This document shows positions 51,402-59,715 of a stretch of 64,000 nucleotides of DNA, piece by piece. A program made the position numbers and the translations under genes. Under the pieces are notes generated by a model. It ran no database searches, was not told the DNA's origin, and saw only the letters and a program-made list of their open reading frames with translations. How positions within the stretch are numbered: position 1 is the stretch's first letter; every line of letters begins with the position of its first letter. The stretch is taken from contig JAWKJM010000005.1 in assembly GCA_041393775.1 (NCBI GenBank), positions 1 to 64,000 on the forward strand, given 5' to 3'. This DNA comes from JADKAV01 sp041393775 (lineage in GTDB: Bacteria; Actinomycetota; Actinomycetes; S36-B12; UBA10799).

Positions 51402-51404
51402 TCT
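51399..51404 (+). promoter_or_regulatory. -10 element overlapping the npdG stop
   Basis: TAGTCT includes the stop codon TAG of the reductase and is seven bases before ATG 51412. The small membrane-protein gene may have its own leaderless transcript. Confidence 0.35.
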
Positions 51405-51411
51405 GTCGCCC

Positions 51412-51714
51412 ATGTTCCGCGCCTTGCCCGAGGACGACCTCCACGCTCGTGTGGAGCGCGCCTTCACGGCCGAGCGGCTTCTCACCAAACTCGGATGGCT
51501 CATGCTCGCGCTCGGCGTCATCGGCATCGTCGTCGTGGTCGCCCAGTTGGCACTGGGCAACACCTCCTGGCAGCGCGCAGCGGCAGGCGTCCTCGGCATC
51601 GTGGCTGCGACTGTTCTGTCGGGCGCCACAGCCTACGGCGCCGGGACCAACGTCGGGCTTTCCGCGGTCAATTTGAAGCTCCGTCTGCAGGAGCGGCAGC
51701 CCCCGTTGTCGTGA
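51412..51714 (+). CDS. small two-helix membrane protein
   Basis: A 100-residue protein with an N-terminal charged helix (LPEDDLHARVERAFTAERLL) and two membrane helices (about 30-48 and 58-78). No family is recognised. Its last 47 bp overlap the end of the convergent P-type ATPase gene (51668-51714), so the two 3' ends share coding DNA. Confidence 0.65.
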   Translation: MFRALPEDDLHARVERAFTAERLLTKLGWLMLALGVIGIVVVVAQLALGNTSWQRAAAGVLGIVAATVLSGATAYGAGTNVGLSAVNLKLRLQERQPPLS

Positions 51715-54391
51715 CCGGCCTCCGGGCGCGGCGGAACGCCTTGGACGCCTCCATCACCGCCGGGACCAGGAGGGACAGACAGGCGACGGCGAGCCAGTTC
51801 GACCCGGTGAGAGAGGTGGTGTCGAGCACCCTCTGGAAGAAGTCCGTCTCCACCGCCACCACGGTCAGCACTGCGGGTACGGCCATCCACGCGAAGTAGG
51901 GGAGGTAGGGCCCGGCGGTAGCGGGTAGCAGGTCCCGGCGCGCGGAAACCGCGAGTAGAACCGTGCTGATCGCCAGGATCGCGAACGTCATCGTCTGGGT
52001 ACGCTGGGGGCCGAGTTCCTGCTGCCACAGGAACGGAAGCAGGCAGGCGCTGGCCTGAACGAGGCCGAAGACGATCCATCGGGGGGTGGTCGTGGCGTTC
52101 AGGATGGTCAGGCGGGGGTCCCGTGGTGGTGCGGTCATGATCCCTGGTTCGGTGCTGTCCGTTGAGATCGCCAACGCGGGGAAGAGGCCGATGAGGAACG
52201 AGACGAACAGCAATTGCAGGGGCGTGAGCACCGAGCCAGAGTTGAGGTCGAGGATGCTGCCGGCGAGCATGACCGCCACGAAGCCGAACAGCCCGATCAG
52301 GACGTACCGAATCTGTGCGGTGATCTTGCCGTAGATGTCGCGGCCAAGTTCGATGGCATGGACCAGGGTCGCGAAGTTGTCGTCGGTGAGGATCATCTTC
52401 GCCGACTCCTTGGACACCTCGCTTCCACTCCCCATTGCAACCCCGACGTCGGCCTTCTTCAGGGCCGCGGCGTCGTTCACCGCGTCACCGGTCATCGCCA
52501 CGATCTCACTGCGCTCCTGCATGACCGAGACCAGGCGCAGTTTGTCCTCTGGCGCTACCCGTCCGAAGATGTGTAACGCGGGAAGGCGTTCGTAGACCTG
52601 GGCGTCGGAGAGTGCCTGGAACTCCGGACCGGTGATGACCCCCGGTCCGAGGCCGAGGTCCGAACCGATGGCACGGGCGGTCACTGCGTGGTCGCCCGTG
52701 ATCATCCGCACGTCGATGCCCGCCGCCAGCGCGGTGCGTACGGCGTCCTTGGCTGACGGTCTGAGCGGGTCGATGATCCCGACCAGAGCGACGAACGTCA
52801 ACTCGGTCACGGCCGCCAAGGGGTCGTCCTGCACCCGCGGCAGGTCGTCGACCGCCATTCGTCTGATCGCGAAAGACATCACCCGCAATCCTCGTTGCGC
52901 CAATTCCTCGTTGGCCTGCAGGATCTGGTCGCGGACCACCTCCACCGGCACCACCCGGTCATCGACGTACCCGGTCGTACAGCGCTCCAGCACCACGTCC
53001 GGGGCGCCCTTGATCAGCCCTATGAGTTCGGTCTGCTGGTCCATAGGGGCCAGATGGTAGGTCGCCATGAACTTGTACACCGAGTCGAACGGAACCTCCG
53101 CCTCGCGTCGGTACTCCCTGCGGGAGGTCTGCGCGTCGACGCCCATCTTGGCCGCCAGGACGACGAGCGCGGCCTCAGTAGGATCGCCGATCACATCTCC
53201 CGTGTCGTCCACGGTGGCGTCCCCGCACAGGGCCAGACCGTAGCCGAGGGCGTCGAAATCGGGCTCGGTGCGACCTGCCGCGTGCAGAATCGCTCCGGAT
53301 TTCTGGTACCCAGTGCCCTCGATGGTGAACCATTGACCGAACGCGAACATGCGTGTCGCGGTCATCATGTCCATGGTCAGGGTGCCGGTCTTGTCGCTGT
53401 TGATGGCGCTGGTGACACCCAGCGTCTCCACGTCGTTGAGGTTCTTGACGACGGCCTTCGCCTTGGCCAGGCGCTGCGCGCCGTAGGACAGCATCGCGGT
53501 AAGGAACGTGGGCAGGCCCGACGGGATGGCTGCGATCGCCGTGGTGATACCGAGCAGGACGATGGCGTTCAGGTCCCCGCCACGCCACACTCCAAGTCCC
53601 ACGATGATGGCCACGGCTCCCCAGGCCACCCACATCAGCCGGATCGAGAGACTGCGCATCTCCTTCTGCAGTGGGGATGCCACAGGCTCCACCGCGTTGA
53701 GCATGTCGGCGATCCTGCCCATCTCGGTGTTGGCGCCGGTCCCGGTCACGACGAACGTCGCCGTGCCCCGGGTCACCGAGGTGTTCTGGAAGAGCATGTT
53801 GCCGCGGTCACCGAGCGCGGCGTCAGGGTTGTGCAAGACCTCTGCGTCCTTGCCCACCGGCGCGCTCTCGCCAGTCAACGCGCTCTCCGCGACCTCCAAT
53901 GCGGCCGAGGTGATGATCCGCCCATCGGCCGGGATCAGGTCGCCGGCCTCCACCACCACCACGTCGCCCGGCACCAGGTGCTCAGCGGGGATCTCGACGG
54001 TCGTCCCGGACCGGACCGCGCGGGCGCTCGGGACCTGCAGCGACGCCAGGGCTGCGACGCTGGCCTGCGCCTTGAGTTCCTGTCGCGACCCGAGGACGAC
54101 GTTTAGGAGTACCAGGAACCCGACCAGCAGCGCGGTCTCCTCCTGGGCGATCACCACAGACACCAGGGCCACGACAGTGAGCATCACGTTCATCGGTTCG
54201 GCCCATTGCCGCAGCGCGATCCGCCACGCGGTCGGGGTGGGGGATCGGGGCAGGACGTTCGGACCGTACCGATCCAGGCGCTGCTCCGCCTCAGTGGCAC
54301 TGAGTCCCTCGTCGGGGCTGGTGCCGAGTGCGGTCACCACGCTGTCCGCGCTCTGGGTGTACACGAGTCGCTCCGAGACCGACTGGGTCAT
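51668..54391 (-). CDS. P-type cation-transporting ATPase, atypical P2-like
   Basis: A 907-residue, ten-helix ion pump. Present: N-terminal cation-ATPase domain, actuator motif LTGESAPVGK, phosphorylation motif SDKTGTLTMD, KGAPDVV in the nucleotide domain and MITGDHAVTA. Two usually strict motifs deviate: helix 4 has IPSGLP in place of IPEGLP, and the P-domain hinge reads TGDAVNDAAALKKAD in place of GDGVNDAPALK. The missing helix-4 Glu removes a calcium ligand, so the ion is unclear (perhaps Mg2+, Na+ or H+). The start has GAAGG upstream. The end overlaps a convergent gene by 47 bp. Confidence 0.92.
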   Translation of the reverse strand: MTQSVSERLVYTQSADSVVTALGTSPDEGLSATEAEQRLDRYGPNVLPRSPTPTAWRIALRQWAEPMNVMLTVVALVSVVIAQEETALLVGFLVLLNVVLGSRQELKAQASVAALASLQVPSARAVRSGTTVEIPAEHLVPGDVVVVEAGDLIPADGRIITSAALEVAESALTGESAPVGKDAEVLHNPDAALGDRGNMLFQNTSVTRGTATFVVTGTGANTEMGRIADMLNAVEPVASPLQKEMRSLSIRLMWVAWGAVAIIVGLGVWRGGDLNAIVLLGITTAIAAIPSGLPTFLTAMLSYGAQRLAKAKAVVKNLNDVETLGVTSAINSDKTGTLTMDMMTATRMFAFGQWFTIEGTGYQKSGAILHAAGRTEPDFDALGYGLALCGDATVDDTGDVIGDPTEAALVVLAAKMGVDAQTSRREYRREAEVPFDSVYKFMATYHLAPMDQQTELIGLIKGAPDVVLERCTTGYVDDRVVPVEVVRDQILQANEELAQRGLRVMSFAIRRMAVDDLPRVQDDPLAAVTELTFVALVGIIDPLRPSAKDAVRTALAAGIDVRMITGDHAVTARAIGSDLGLGPGVITGPEFQALSDAQVYERLPALHIFGRVAPEDKLRLVSVMQERSEIVAMTGDAVNDAAALKKADVGVAMGSGSEVSKESAKMILTDDNFATLVHAIELGRDIYGKITAQIRYVLIGLFGFVAVMLAGSILDLNSGSVLTPLQLLFVSFLIGLFPALAISTDSTEPGIMTAPPRDPRLTILNATTTPRWIVFGLVQASACLLPFLWQQELGPQRTQTMTFAILAISTVLLAVSARRDLLPATAGPYLPYFAWMAVPAVLTVVAVETDFFQRVLDTTSLTGSNWLAVACLSLLVPAVMEASKAFRRARRPVTTTGAAAPADGASN

Positions 54392-54475
54392 CGAATCACC
54401 TTCGCAGTATCGATTACTCCCACCGTAGGACGCTCGGGCTCCCGGTTGCCGATCAGTAACCGGTCTTGCGGCTGC

Positions 54476-55303
54476 TTAGCGGTACTGGTGCTCCGGGCCC
54501 GGGTACTGCCCGGCGACGACTTCTTCGGCCCATTGCTGGACCGCGCCGGTCAGCACGGAGCGCAGGTCGGCGTACTGCTTGACGAACTTCGGCGGCGTGC
54601 CCGGTGTCAATCCCGCCATGTCCTGCCAGACGAGAACCTGTGCGTCGGTGCCGGCGCCCGCGCCGATCCCGATCGTGGGTATCGACACGGCGGTCGTGAC
54701 GGCGGCAGCCAGATCGGCCGGGACGACCTCGAGCACTGTGGCGAAAGCGCCGGCCTTCTCCATGTGCTTCGCGTCCAGGATGAGTCGCTGGCCGGCCTCG
54801 CCGCGGCCCTGCACCTTGTAGCCGCCGAACTGGTGGACCGACTGCGGGGTCAGCCCGAGATGGGCCATCACTGGGATCCCGGAACTGGTAAGCAGTTCGA
54901 CGTGGGGGAGCACCCGCTCGCCGCCCTCCAGTTTCACCGCGTGAGCGCCGGCCTCCTTCATGAACCGGGTGGCCGTCGCCAATGCCTGCTGTGGCGACTC
55001 CTGGTAGGAGCCGAAGGGAAGGTCGGCGACCACCATCGCGCGCTGGGATCCTCGAACGACGGCTGCGACCAGGGGGATCAACTCGTCCACGGTGACCGGA
55101 ATCGTGGAATCGTGGCCGTAGACGACCATGGCCGCGGAGTCCCCGACCAGCATCACGGGGATGCCGGCCGCATCGAACAGGCCGGCGGTGAGGGCGTCGT
55201 AGGCGGTGATCATCGGCCATTTCTCGCCGCGTTCCTTGGCGGCAAAGAGGTCCTTGGTCGTCACGCGACGACCGCTGGCAGGGCCATAAAGGGAATCGGA
55301 CAT
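54476..55303 (-). CDS. panB: 3-methyl-2-oxobutanoate hydroxymethyltransferase
   Basis: A 275-residue TIM-barrel enzyme of pantothenate synthesis that adds a hydroxymethyl group from methylene-tetrahydrofolate to ketoisovalerate. Family motifs: ITAYDALTAGLFDAAGIP, MLVGDSAAMVVYGHDST with the Mg2+-binding Asp, AVKLEGG, MAHLGLTPQS and IGIGAGAGTDAQVLV. ATG 55303 has GGAGG eight bases upstream; a GTG at 55333 would add ten residues. panC and panD are not in the window. Confidence 0.95.
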   Translation of the reverse strand: MSDSLYGPASGRRVTTKDLFAAKERGEKWPMITAYDALTAGLFDAAGIPVMLVGDSAAMVVYGHDSTIPVTVDELIPLVAAVVRGSQRAMVVADLPFGSYQESPQQALATATRFMKEAGAHAVKLEGGERVLPHVELLTSSGIPVMAHLGLTPQSVHQFGGYKVQGRGEAGQRLILDAKHMEKAGAFATVLEVVPADLAAAVTTAVSIPTIGIGAGAGTDAQVLVWQDMAGLTPGTPPKFVKQYADLRSVLTGAVQQWAEEVVAGQYPGPEHQYR

Positions 55304-55421
55304 GGGAGCAACCTCCAAAGCCTCGAGGCTCACGGTGAGTCCCCGGACGCCTCTATGGTGACACAGAACGGCCGATTCCGGCCAGAGCGACGTGCGGGCC
55401 AGGGTCGGGGCCAGGGCGCGG

Positions 55422-55471
55422 TTGTGAGCCTGCGAAGGCCGCCGTTAGACTTTCGGAACGACATCGTTTCG
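55422..55471 (+). promoter_or_regulatory. promoter and candidate TetR operator before the MFS exporter
   Basis: TTGTGA (55422-55427), an 18-bp spacer and TAGACT (55446-55451) form a good promoter. Directly after it, CGGAACGACATCGTTTCG (55454-55471) is an imperfect palindrome (7 of 9 pairs) that would cover the transcription start. The TetR gene at the end of this operon is the likely binder. Confidence 0.55.
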
Positions 55472-55487
55472 AAATCGGAGCCGCGAC

Positions 55488-57191
55488 ATGGATGAACGCA
55501 CGGACCATCCCGACACTCACACCGGGCATGCCCGGCGGTGGCAGATCCTGGCTGTTCTGCTGGTCAGCCTGCTGGTGGTCGTGCTGGACAACACGGTGCT
55601 CAACGTGGCATTGAAGACCATCCAGGAGGACCTGGAGGCCAGCCAGAACCAGATCGTCTGGGCGATCAACTCGTACACGCTGGTGTTCGCAGCCCTCCTG
55701 TTCACCTGGGGTGTCCTGGGCGATAGGTACGGCCGCAAGCGGATTCTGGTGATCGGCATGCTGCTCTTCGGATTCGCATCGGGGCTCAGTGCCTTCGCCA
55801 CGGATCCGATGCAGCTGATCCTCGCGCGTGGGTTCATGGGGGTAGGCGGGGCGTCGGTGCTGCCCGTCACGCTGGCCATCATCACGGTGGTCTTCCCGCC
55901 GCACGAACGGGGCAGGGCGATCGGCCTGTGGGCGGCCTCGGTCGGCGGTGCGGTGGCCATCGGCCCGCTGCTCGGAGGGTTCCTGCTCGAGCACTTCTGG
56001 TGGGGCTCGGTGTTCCTGATCAACGTCCCGATCGTGATCGTCGGTGTCATCGGGATCCTGATCCTGGTACCCGAGTCGCGCAACCCCAACCCCGGGCGAC
56101 TCGATCCGCTGGGCCTGCTGATGAGCATCACAGGCTTGTTGCTGCTGGTATACGGCATCCAGCACGGCGGTGACACTCAGGAGTGGCTGAGCATCGGAGC
56201 CGCCGGTGCCATCGTCACCGGTGCCGCCATCCTGTTCGCGTTCCTGTGGTTGGAGATCCGCAGCGATCACCCTTCCCTGGACATCTCGCTGTTTGCCATC
56301 AAGTCGTTCTCGGCGTCGTTGACGACCGTTTCGTTGACGTTCGCGGCCATGACCGGGTCGCTGCTGTTCCTGGCGTTCTACATGCAACTGGTCCGCGGTT
56401 ACAGCCCCTTGCAGGCTGGGGCCTTCACCTTGCCGGTGGCCGTCGGACAGTTGTTGGCTGCACCGCGCAGCGCCAAGATGGTCGAGCGGTTCGGCGCCCG
56501 CAAAGTCATCAGTTTCGGGCTGATTCTGGCGGGAGTGGTCTTCGCCTCGTTCACGCTGCTGCAGCCGGAGACCCCCGCGTGGGTGTTGCTCGTCACGTGG
56601 TTCCTGCTCGGCTTCGGCCTAGGGAACGTGATCGCACCGGCAACCACCCGGATGACTCTGGCCGTCCCGCCGGAGAAGTCCGGGGCGGGGTCGGCGGTGC
56701 AGAACACCGTGCGGCAGGTGGCAGCGGCACTCGGTATCGCCGTGTTGTCATCGGTCGTCGCCGTTGTCTACAGCAACTCCATCAAGGGGCAGTCGCAGAT
56801 CATGGATCTTCCGCAGCAGTTGCAGGCGCCTGTCACAGATTCCATCGGAGGAGCCTTCGAGGCTACCGATCGGGCGGTTGCGGCTGGGGCGCTCGACGTG
56901 CAGCAGGCTGCCGGCATCGAAGCCGCCGCGATCGACTCGTTCATGCAGGCGTTTCATCTCGCGGCTCTGGGCGCGGCCCTGCTGATTTTGATCGCGCTTG
57001 CTGCCCTGCTGTTGCGGCTGCCTGCCCAAGCCGAGCACGCAGCCTGGGGAGGCCATGCGGGTCACGCCGACGTGGACACACATCTGGCTCCGGACGCCTT
57101 CGAAGGCGAGGCGGAGGACGACCAGACCCCGGCCGCCGCTGATCCCATGGAACGTACCGGGCGCCCGGATGCGGGGCCGGGTTCGCAATGA
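55488..57191 (+). CDS. DHA2-family MFS drug exporter (14 helices)
   Basis: A 567-residue EmrB/QacA-type proton-driven exporter with 14 predicted helices. Motif D/C-like LLVVVLDNTVLNVALKTI lies in helix 1, motif A is GDRYGRKRILVIG, and GRAIGLWAASVGGAVAIGPL is motif C, typical of antiporters. The hydrophilic C-terminus carries His and acidic residues (GHAGHADVDTHLAPD). Its stop overlaps the start of a TetR gene (ATGA, 57188-57191). Substrates are probably toxic hydrophobic compounds. Confidence 0.93.
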   Translation: MDERTDHPDTHTGHARRWQILAVLLVSLLVVVLDNTVLNVALKTIQEDLEASQNQIVWAINSYTLVFAALLFTWGVLGDRYGRKRILVIGMLLFGFASGLSAFATDPMQLILARGFMGVGGASVLPVTLAIITVVFPPHERGRAIGLWAASVGGAVAIGPLLGGFLLEHFWWGSVFLINVPIVIVGVIGILILVPESRNPNPGRLDPLGLLMSITGLLLLVYGIQHGGDTQEWLSIGAAGAIVTGAAILFAFLWLEIRSDHPSLDISLFAIKSFSASLTTVSLTFAAMTGSLLFLAFYMQLVRGYSPLQAGAFTLPVAVGQLLAAPRSAKMVERFGARKVISFGLILAGVVFASFTLLQPETPAWVLLVTWFLLGFGLGNVIAPATTRMTLAVPPEKSGAGSAVQNTVRQVAAALGIAVLSSVVAVVYSNSIKGQSQIMDLPQQLQAPVTDSIGGAFEATDRAVAAGALDVQQAAGIEAAAIDSFMQAFHLAALGAALLILIALAALLLRLPAQAEHAAWGGHAGHADVDTHLAPDAFEGEAEDDQTPAAADPMERTGRPDAGPGSQ

Positions 57192-57781
57192 CGAGCCCCC
57201 CGGCCACAGGTCGACCCCGGGACCCGCGTGTGGATCGAGCGGTGATCGAGCACTTGGTCGATCTGCTGGCGGAGCGGGGACCGGATGGATTCTCGGTCGA
57301 CGAACTCGCAGCATGTTCTGGTGTCGGGAAGGCTGCGATCTACCGGCGGTACCGGTCGCGTGATGAGTTGATCGAGGCAGGCTTCGCGTCGATCAACGAG
57401 AGCATGCCCGACGTGTCCCGAATGCCGGTGCGCGAGGCCTTGGTGACGTTGCTGCAGTGGGTGTCGGGTGCGCATGCGGGGGGAATGACCCCCACCTGGC
57501 TGCTGGGCATGCAGCACAATCCGCAGATCAAGGACTTGTACATGAGCCGGGTCGTCCAACCCCGTAGGGAGGCCATCAGATCGGTGTTGCGCCGCGGGTG
57601 TGCCGAGGGGTTGCTGGACCCGGACCTGGACCTGGAGGTGGCGCTGACCTGCCTGAGTGCGCCTGCGGTCGTGCTGGGGATGCATCGCGCGCGCGGCTAC
57701 CGATCCGGCGCCACGATCGCGGGAGTGGTGGACATGGCCCTGGCGGGGATGCTCAAGGGTGCTCCCGCCAGCGATTCGTGA
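57188..57781 (+). CDS. TetR/AcrR-family regulator of the exporter
   Basis: A 197-residue repressor. The HTH reads LVDLLAERGPDGFSVDELAA then CSGVGKAAIYRRYRSRDELI, a standard TetR head; the remaining part is the TetR_C-type ligand domain. It is translationally coupled to the MFS exporter gene, whose promoter has a palindrome right after the -10. The model is a ligand-released repressor. The last 29 bp overlap the convergent nadE end. Confidence 0.93.
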   Translation: MTSPPATGRPRDPRVDRAVIEHLVDLLAERGPDGFSVDELAACSGVGKAAIYRRYRSRDELIEAGFASINESMPDVSRMPVREALVTLLQWVSGAHAGGMTPTWLLGMQHNPQIKDLYMSRVVQPRREAIRSVLRRGCAEGLLDPDLDLEVALTCLSAPAVVLGMHRARGYRSGATIAGVVDMALAGMLKGAPASDS

Positions 57782-59447
57782 TCGGCAGCCGCCGGTCCCG
57801 GCCGAAGGCCCTGAACGTGATCTTGGTGCCGGGCGGGTACTGACGGCGCTTCCATTCCGCGGCGTCCGTCAGTTGCACGATCCGGGCGACGAGGTCGGGG
57901 GCGTGCCCGCGCGCGACCATCTCAGTCGGCCCCAGGTCGCTGCCGACGTAGTCCTCCAGCAGGCGGTCGAGTGGTATGTAGTCGGGCAGTGAATCGGTGT
58001 CCAGCTGGTCGGGCCGCAGTTCCGCCGACGGGGGCTTCTCGATGCTGTTCGGCGGGATAGGACCTGCCTGCCCGGCGCGCGCCGCGGACTCGTTGCGCCA
58101 CCTCGCCATCTCCCAGACGAGCGTCTTGGGCACATCCTTGATGGGGGCGAATCCGCCCACCGCATCACCGTAGATCGTGGAATAGCCCACGGCCAGTTCG
58201 CTCTTGTTGCCCGTGGCCAGGACCAACTGACCCTCGGAGTTGCTGATCCCCATCAGGACGGCCCCGCGCACCCTGGCCTGGAGATTCTCCGCTGCGAGGC
58301 CGCTGAGATCAAGGTTGCGCCGATAGGCCTGGACCATGTCGTTGATCGGGATCGTGCGCAGGTTCATACCGGTCAGCACTGCGGATTCCGCCGCGTCGGC
58401 CAGGGAGTGTTCTGAGGAGTACTCGCTCGGCATGCGTACGCCGTGGACGTTCTGAGGTCCTATTGCGTCGCACGCGATAGCGGCGACCAGGGCCGAGTCG
58501 ATCCCCCCGGACATTCCGAGGACCACCGAGGTGAACCCGTTCTTCCGGATGTAGTCGCGCAACCCTGTGACCAGGGCCATGTAGACCTCCCGGGCGTCAC
58601 TGAGCGGCCGCGCGATCGAGGCCTGCACCGACTCGCCGCCGGGACTGCCGGGTATTTCGAGGTCCACCGGACCGTTGCTCGCCGGGGCATCGATATCGCT
58701 GATCAGGAGATGGTCCACGAATTGCGGGGAGCGGGCGAGCAGTTCGCCGCCGGCATCGACGATCATCGAGTCGCCGTCGAACACCAACTCGTCCTGCCCA
58801 CCCCACATGTTGACGTAGGCGACCGCACTGCCGAGTTCGCGTGCCCGCTGTGCGCACAGCCCCAGCCGGACGTCATCCTTGTTGCGCTCGTACGGACTGC
58901 CATTGATCACAAGCAGGACGCCCGGCGGGTTCGCGCCGAGTGCGACCAGGGGCCCGGCGCTGACCCAGATGTCCTCACAGATGGCCAGCGCGACATCGAC
59001 CTCACCGACACGGATCCGGCAGCCACTTTCCCCGGAGCGGAAGTAGCGTTGCTCGTCGAAGACGCCGTAGTTCGGCAGGTGGTGTTTCGCGTAGTCGGCG
59101 ACCACAGACCCCCCATGCAGGACTGCGGCGGCGTTGTACCCCCGGCGGTCGGACGCATCCGGTGGCGGGGGTGCCAGATGGCCGACCACCACCACGGTCG
59201 CTCCCAGTCCTGCAGCGTCAAGGTCGCGGGCGAGTGTCTGCAGCGACTGGTCGCAGGCGCGCTGGAAACTCGGGCGAAGCGCGAGGTCCTCGACGGGGTA
59301 CCCGGTCAGCATCATCTCCGGGAAGGCGACGAGTTCGGCGCCGGAGGCGGCAGCCGCGGCAGTGGTCTCCACCACCAGAGCCCGGTTGCCCAGCAGGTCA
59401 CCGACCGTGGGATTGACCTGCGCCAACGCTATCCGCAAACGTGCCAT
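57753..59447 (-). CDS. nadE: glutamine-dependent NAD+ synthetase
   Basis: A 564-residue two-domain enzyme making NAD+ from deamido-NAD+, ATP and glutamine. The nitrilase-type glutaminase domain has Glu44, Lys121 and Cys157 (FPEMMLTGYP; YAKHHLPNYG; AICEDIW). The synthetase domain has the PP-loop GMSGGIDSAL (Ser/Gly 313-318) and later ATGNKSELAVGYSTIYGD. ATG 59447 has CAGACT six bases upstream, suggesting a leaderless message; the longer frame is rejected. The stop overlaps the TetR gene by 29 bp. Confidence 0.95.
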   Translation of the reverse strand: MARLRIALAQVNPTVGDLLGNRALVVETTAAAAASGAELVAFPEMMLTGYPVEDLALRPSFQRACDQSLQTLARDLDAAGLGATVVVVGHLAPPPPDASDRRGYNAAAVLHGGSVVADYAKHHLPNYGVFDEQRYFRSGESGCRIRVGEVDVALAICEDIWVSAGPLVALGANPPGVLLVINGSPYERNKDDVRLGLCAQRARELGSAVAYVNMWGGQDELVFDGDSMIVDAGGELLARSPQFVDHLLISDIDAPASNGPVDLEIPGSPGGESVQASIARPLSDAREVYMALVTGLRDYIRKNGFTSVVLGMSGGIDSALVAAIACDAIGPQNVHGVRMPSEYSSEHSLADAAESAVLTGMNLRTIPINDMVQAYRRNLDLSGLAAENLQARVRGAVLMGISNSEGQLVLATGNKSELAVGYSTIYGDAVGGFAPIKDVPKTLVWEMARWRNESAARAGQAGPIPPNSIEKPPSAELRPDQLDTDSLPDYIPLDRLLEDYVGSDLGPTEMVARGHAPDLVARIVQLTDAAEWKRRQYPPGTKITFRAFGRDRRLPITNRWREHP

Positions 59448-59453
59448 ACGCCC

Positions 59454-59459
59454 AGTCTG
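59454..59459 (-). promoter_or_regulatory. -10 element for leaderless nadE mRNA
   Basis: On the minus strand CAGACT, six bases, ATG (59447). Confidence 0.4.
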
Positions 59460-59523
59460 GCAAACCCTGATCGGCGACGAACTCCCACTGGGTCCATCAA
59501 CTCCGCGAGCCTCGGCTGAACCG

Positions 59524-59639
59524 TTGTGACGAAGTTGCGAGGCCAGGAGCGCCAATGTCACGTTGTTGGGCGGTCCCGGCGGACGCGACCCCGCACCTTC
59601 GTCACATAGCAGGTGACCGGGACGGCACCTTCGTCACAA
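59524..59639. repeat. second repeat family (TTGTGACGAAGGTGC-like), copy set B
   Basis: TTGTGACGAAGTTGC (59524-59538) is followed in inverted orientation by GCACCTTCGTCACA (59593-59606) and GCACCTTCGTCACAA (59625-59639). The gap lies between divergent nadE and glnA, so it is not a terminator here. The motif also occurs at 41.5 kb. Confidence 0.7.
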
Positions 59640-59703
59640 TCGTGCGCTGCCCGGGAATGCAAGGCTGCGTGGCCGCAGACCGACAGCCCCATAGTCGATA
59701 CGG

Positions 59704-59709
59704 CAGGAT
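59704..59709 (+). promoter_or_regulatory. -10-like element for glnA
   Basis: CAGGAT, six bases, ATG at 59716; fits the leaderless pattern but the first base is not T. Confidence 0.3.
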
Positions 59710-59715
59710 GGGGCC

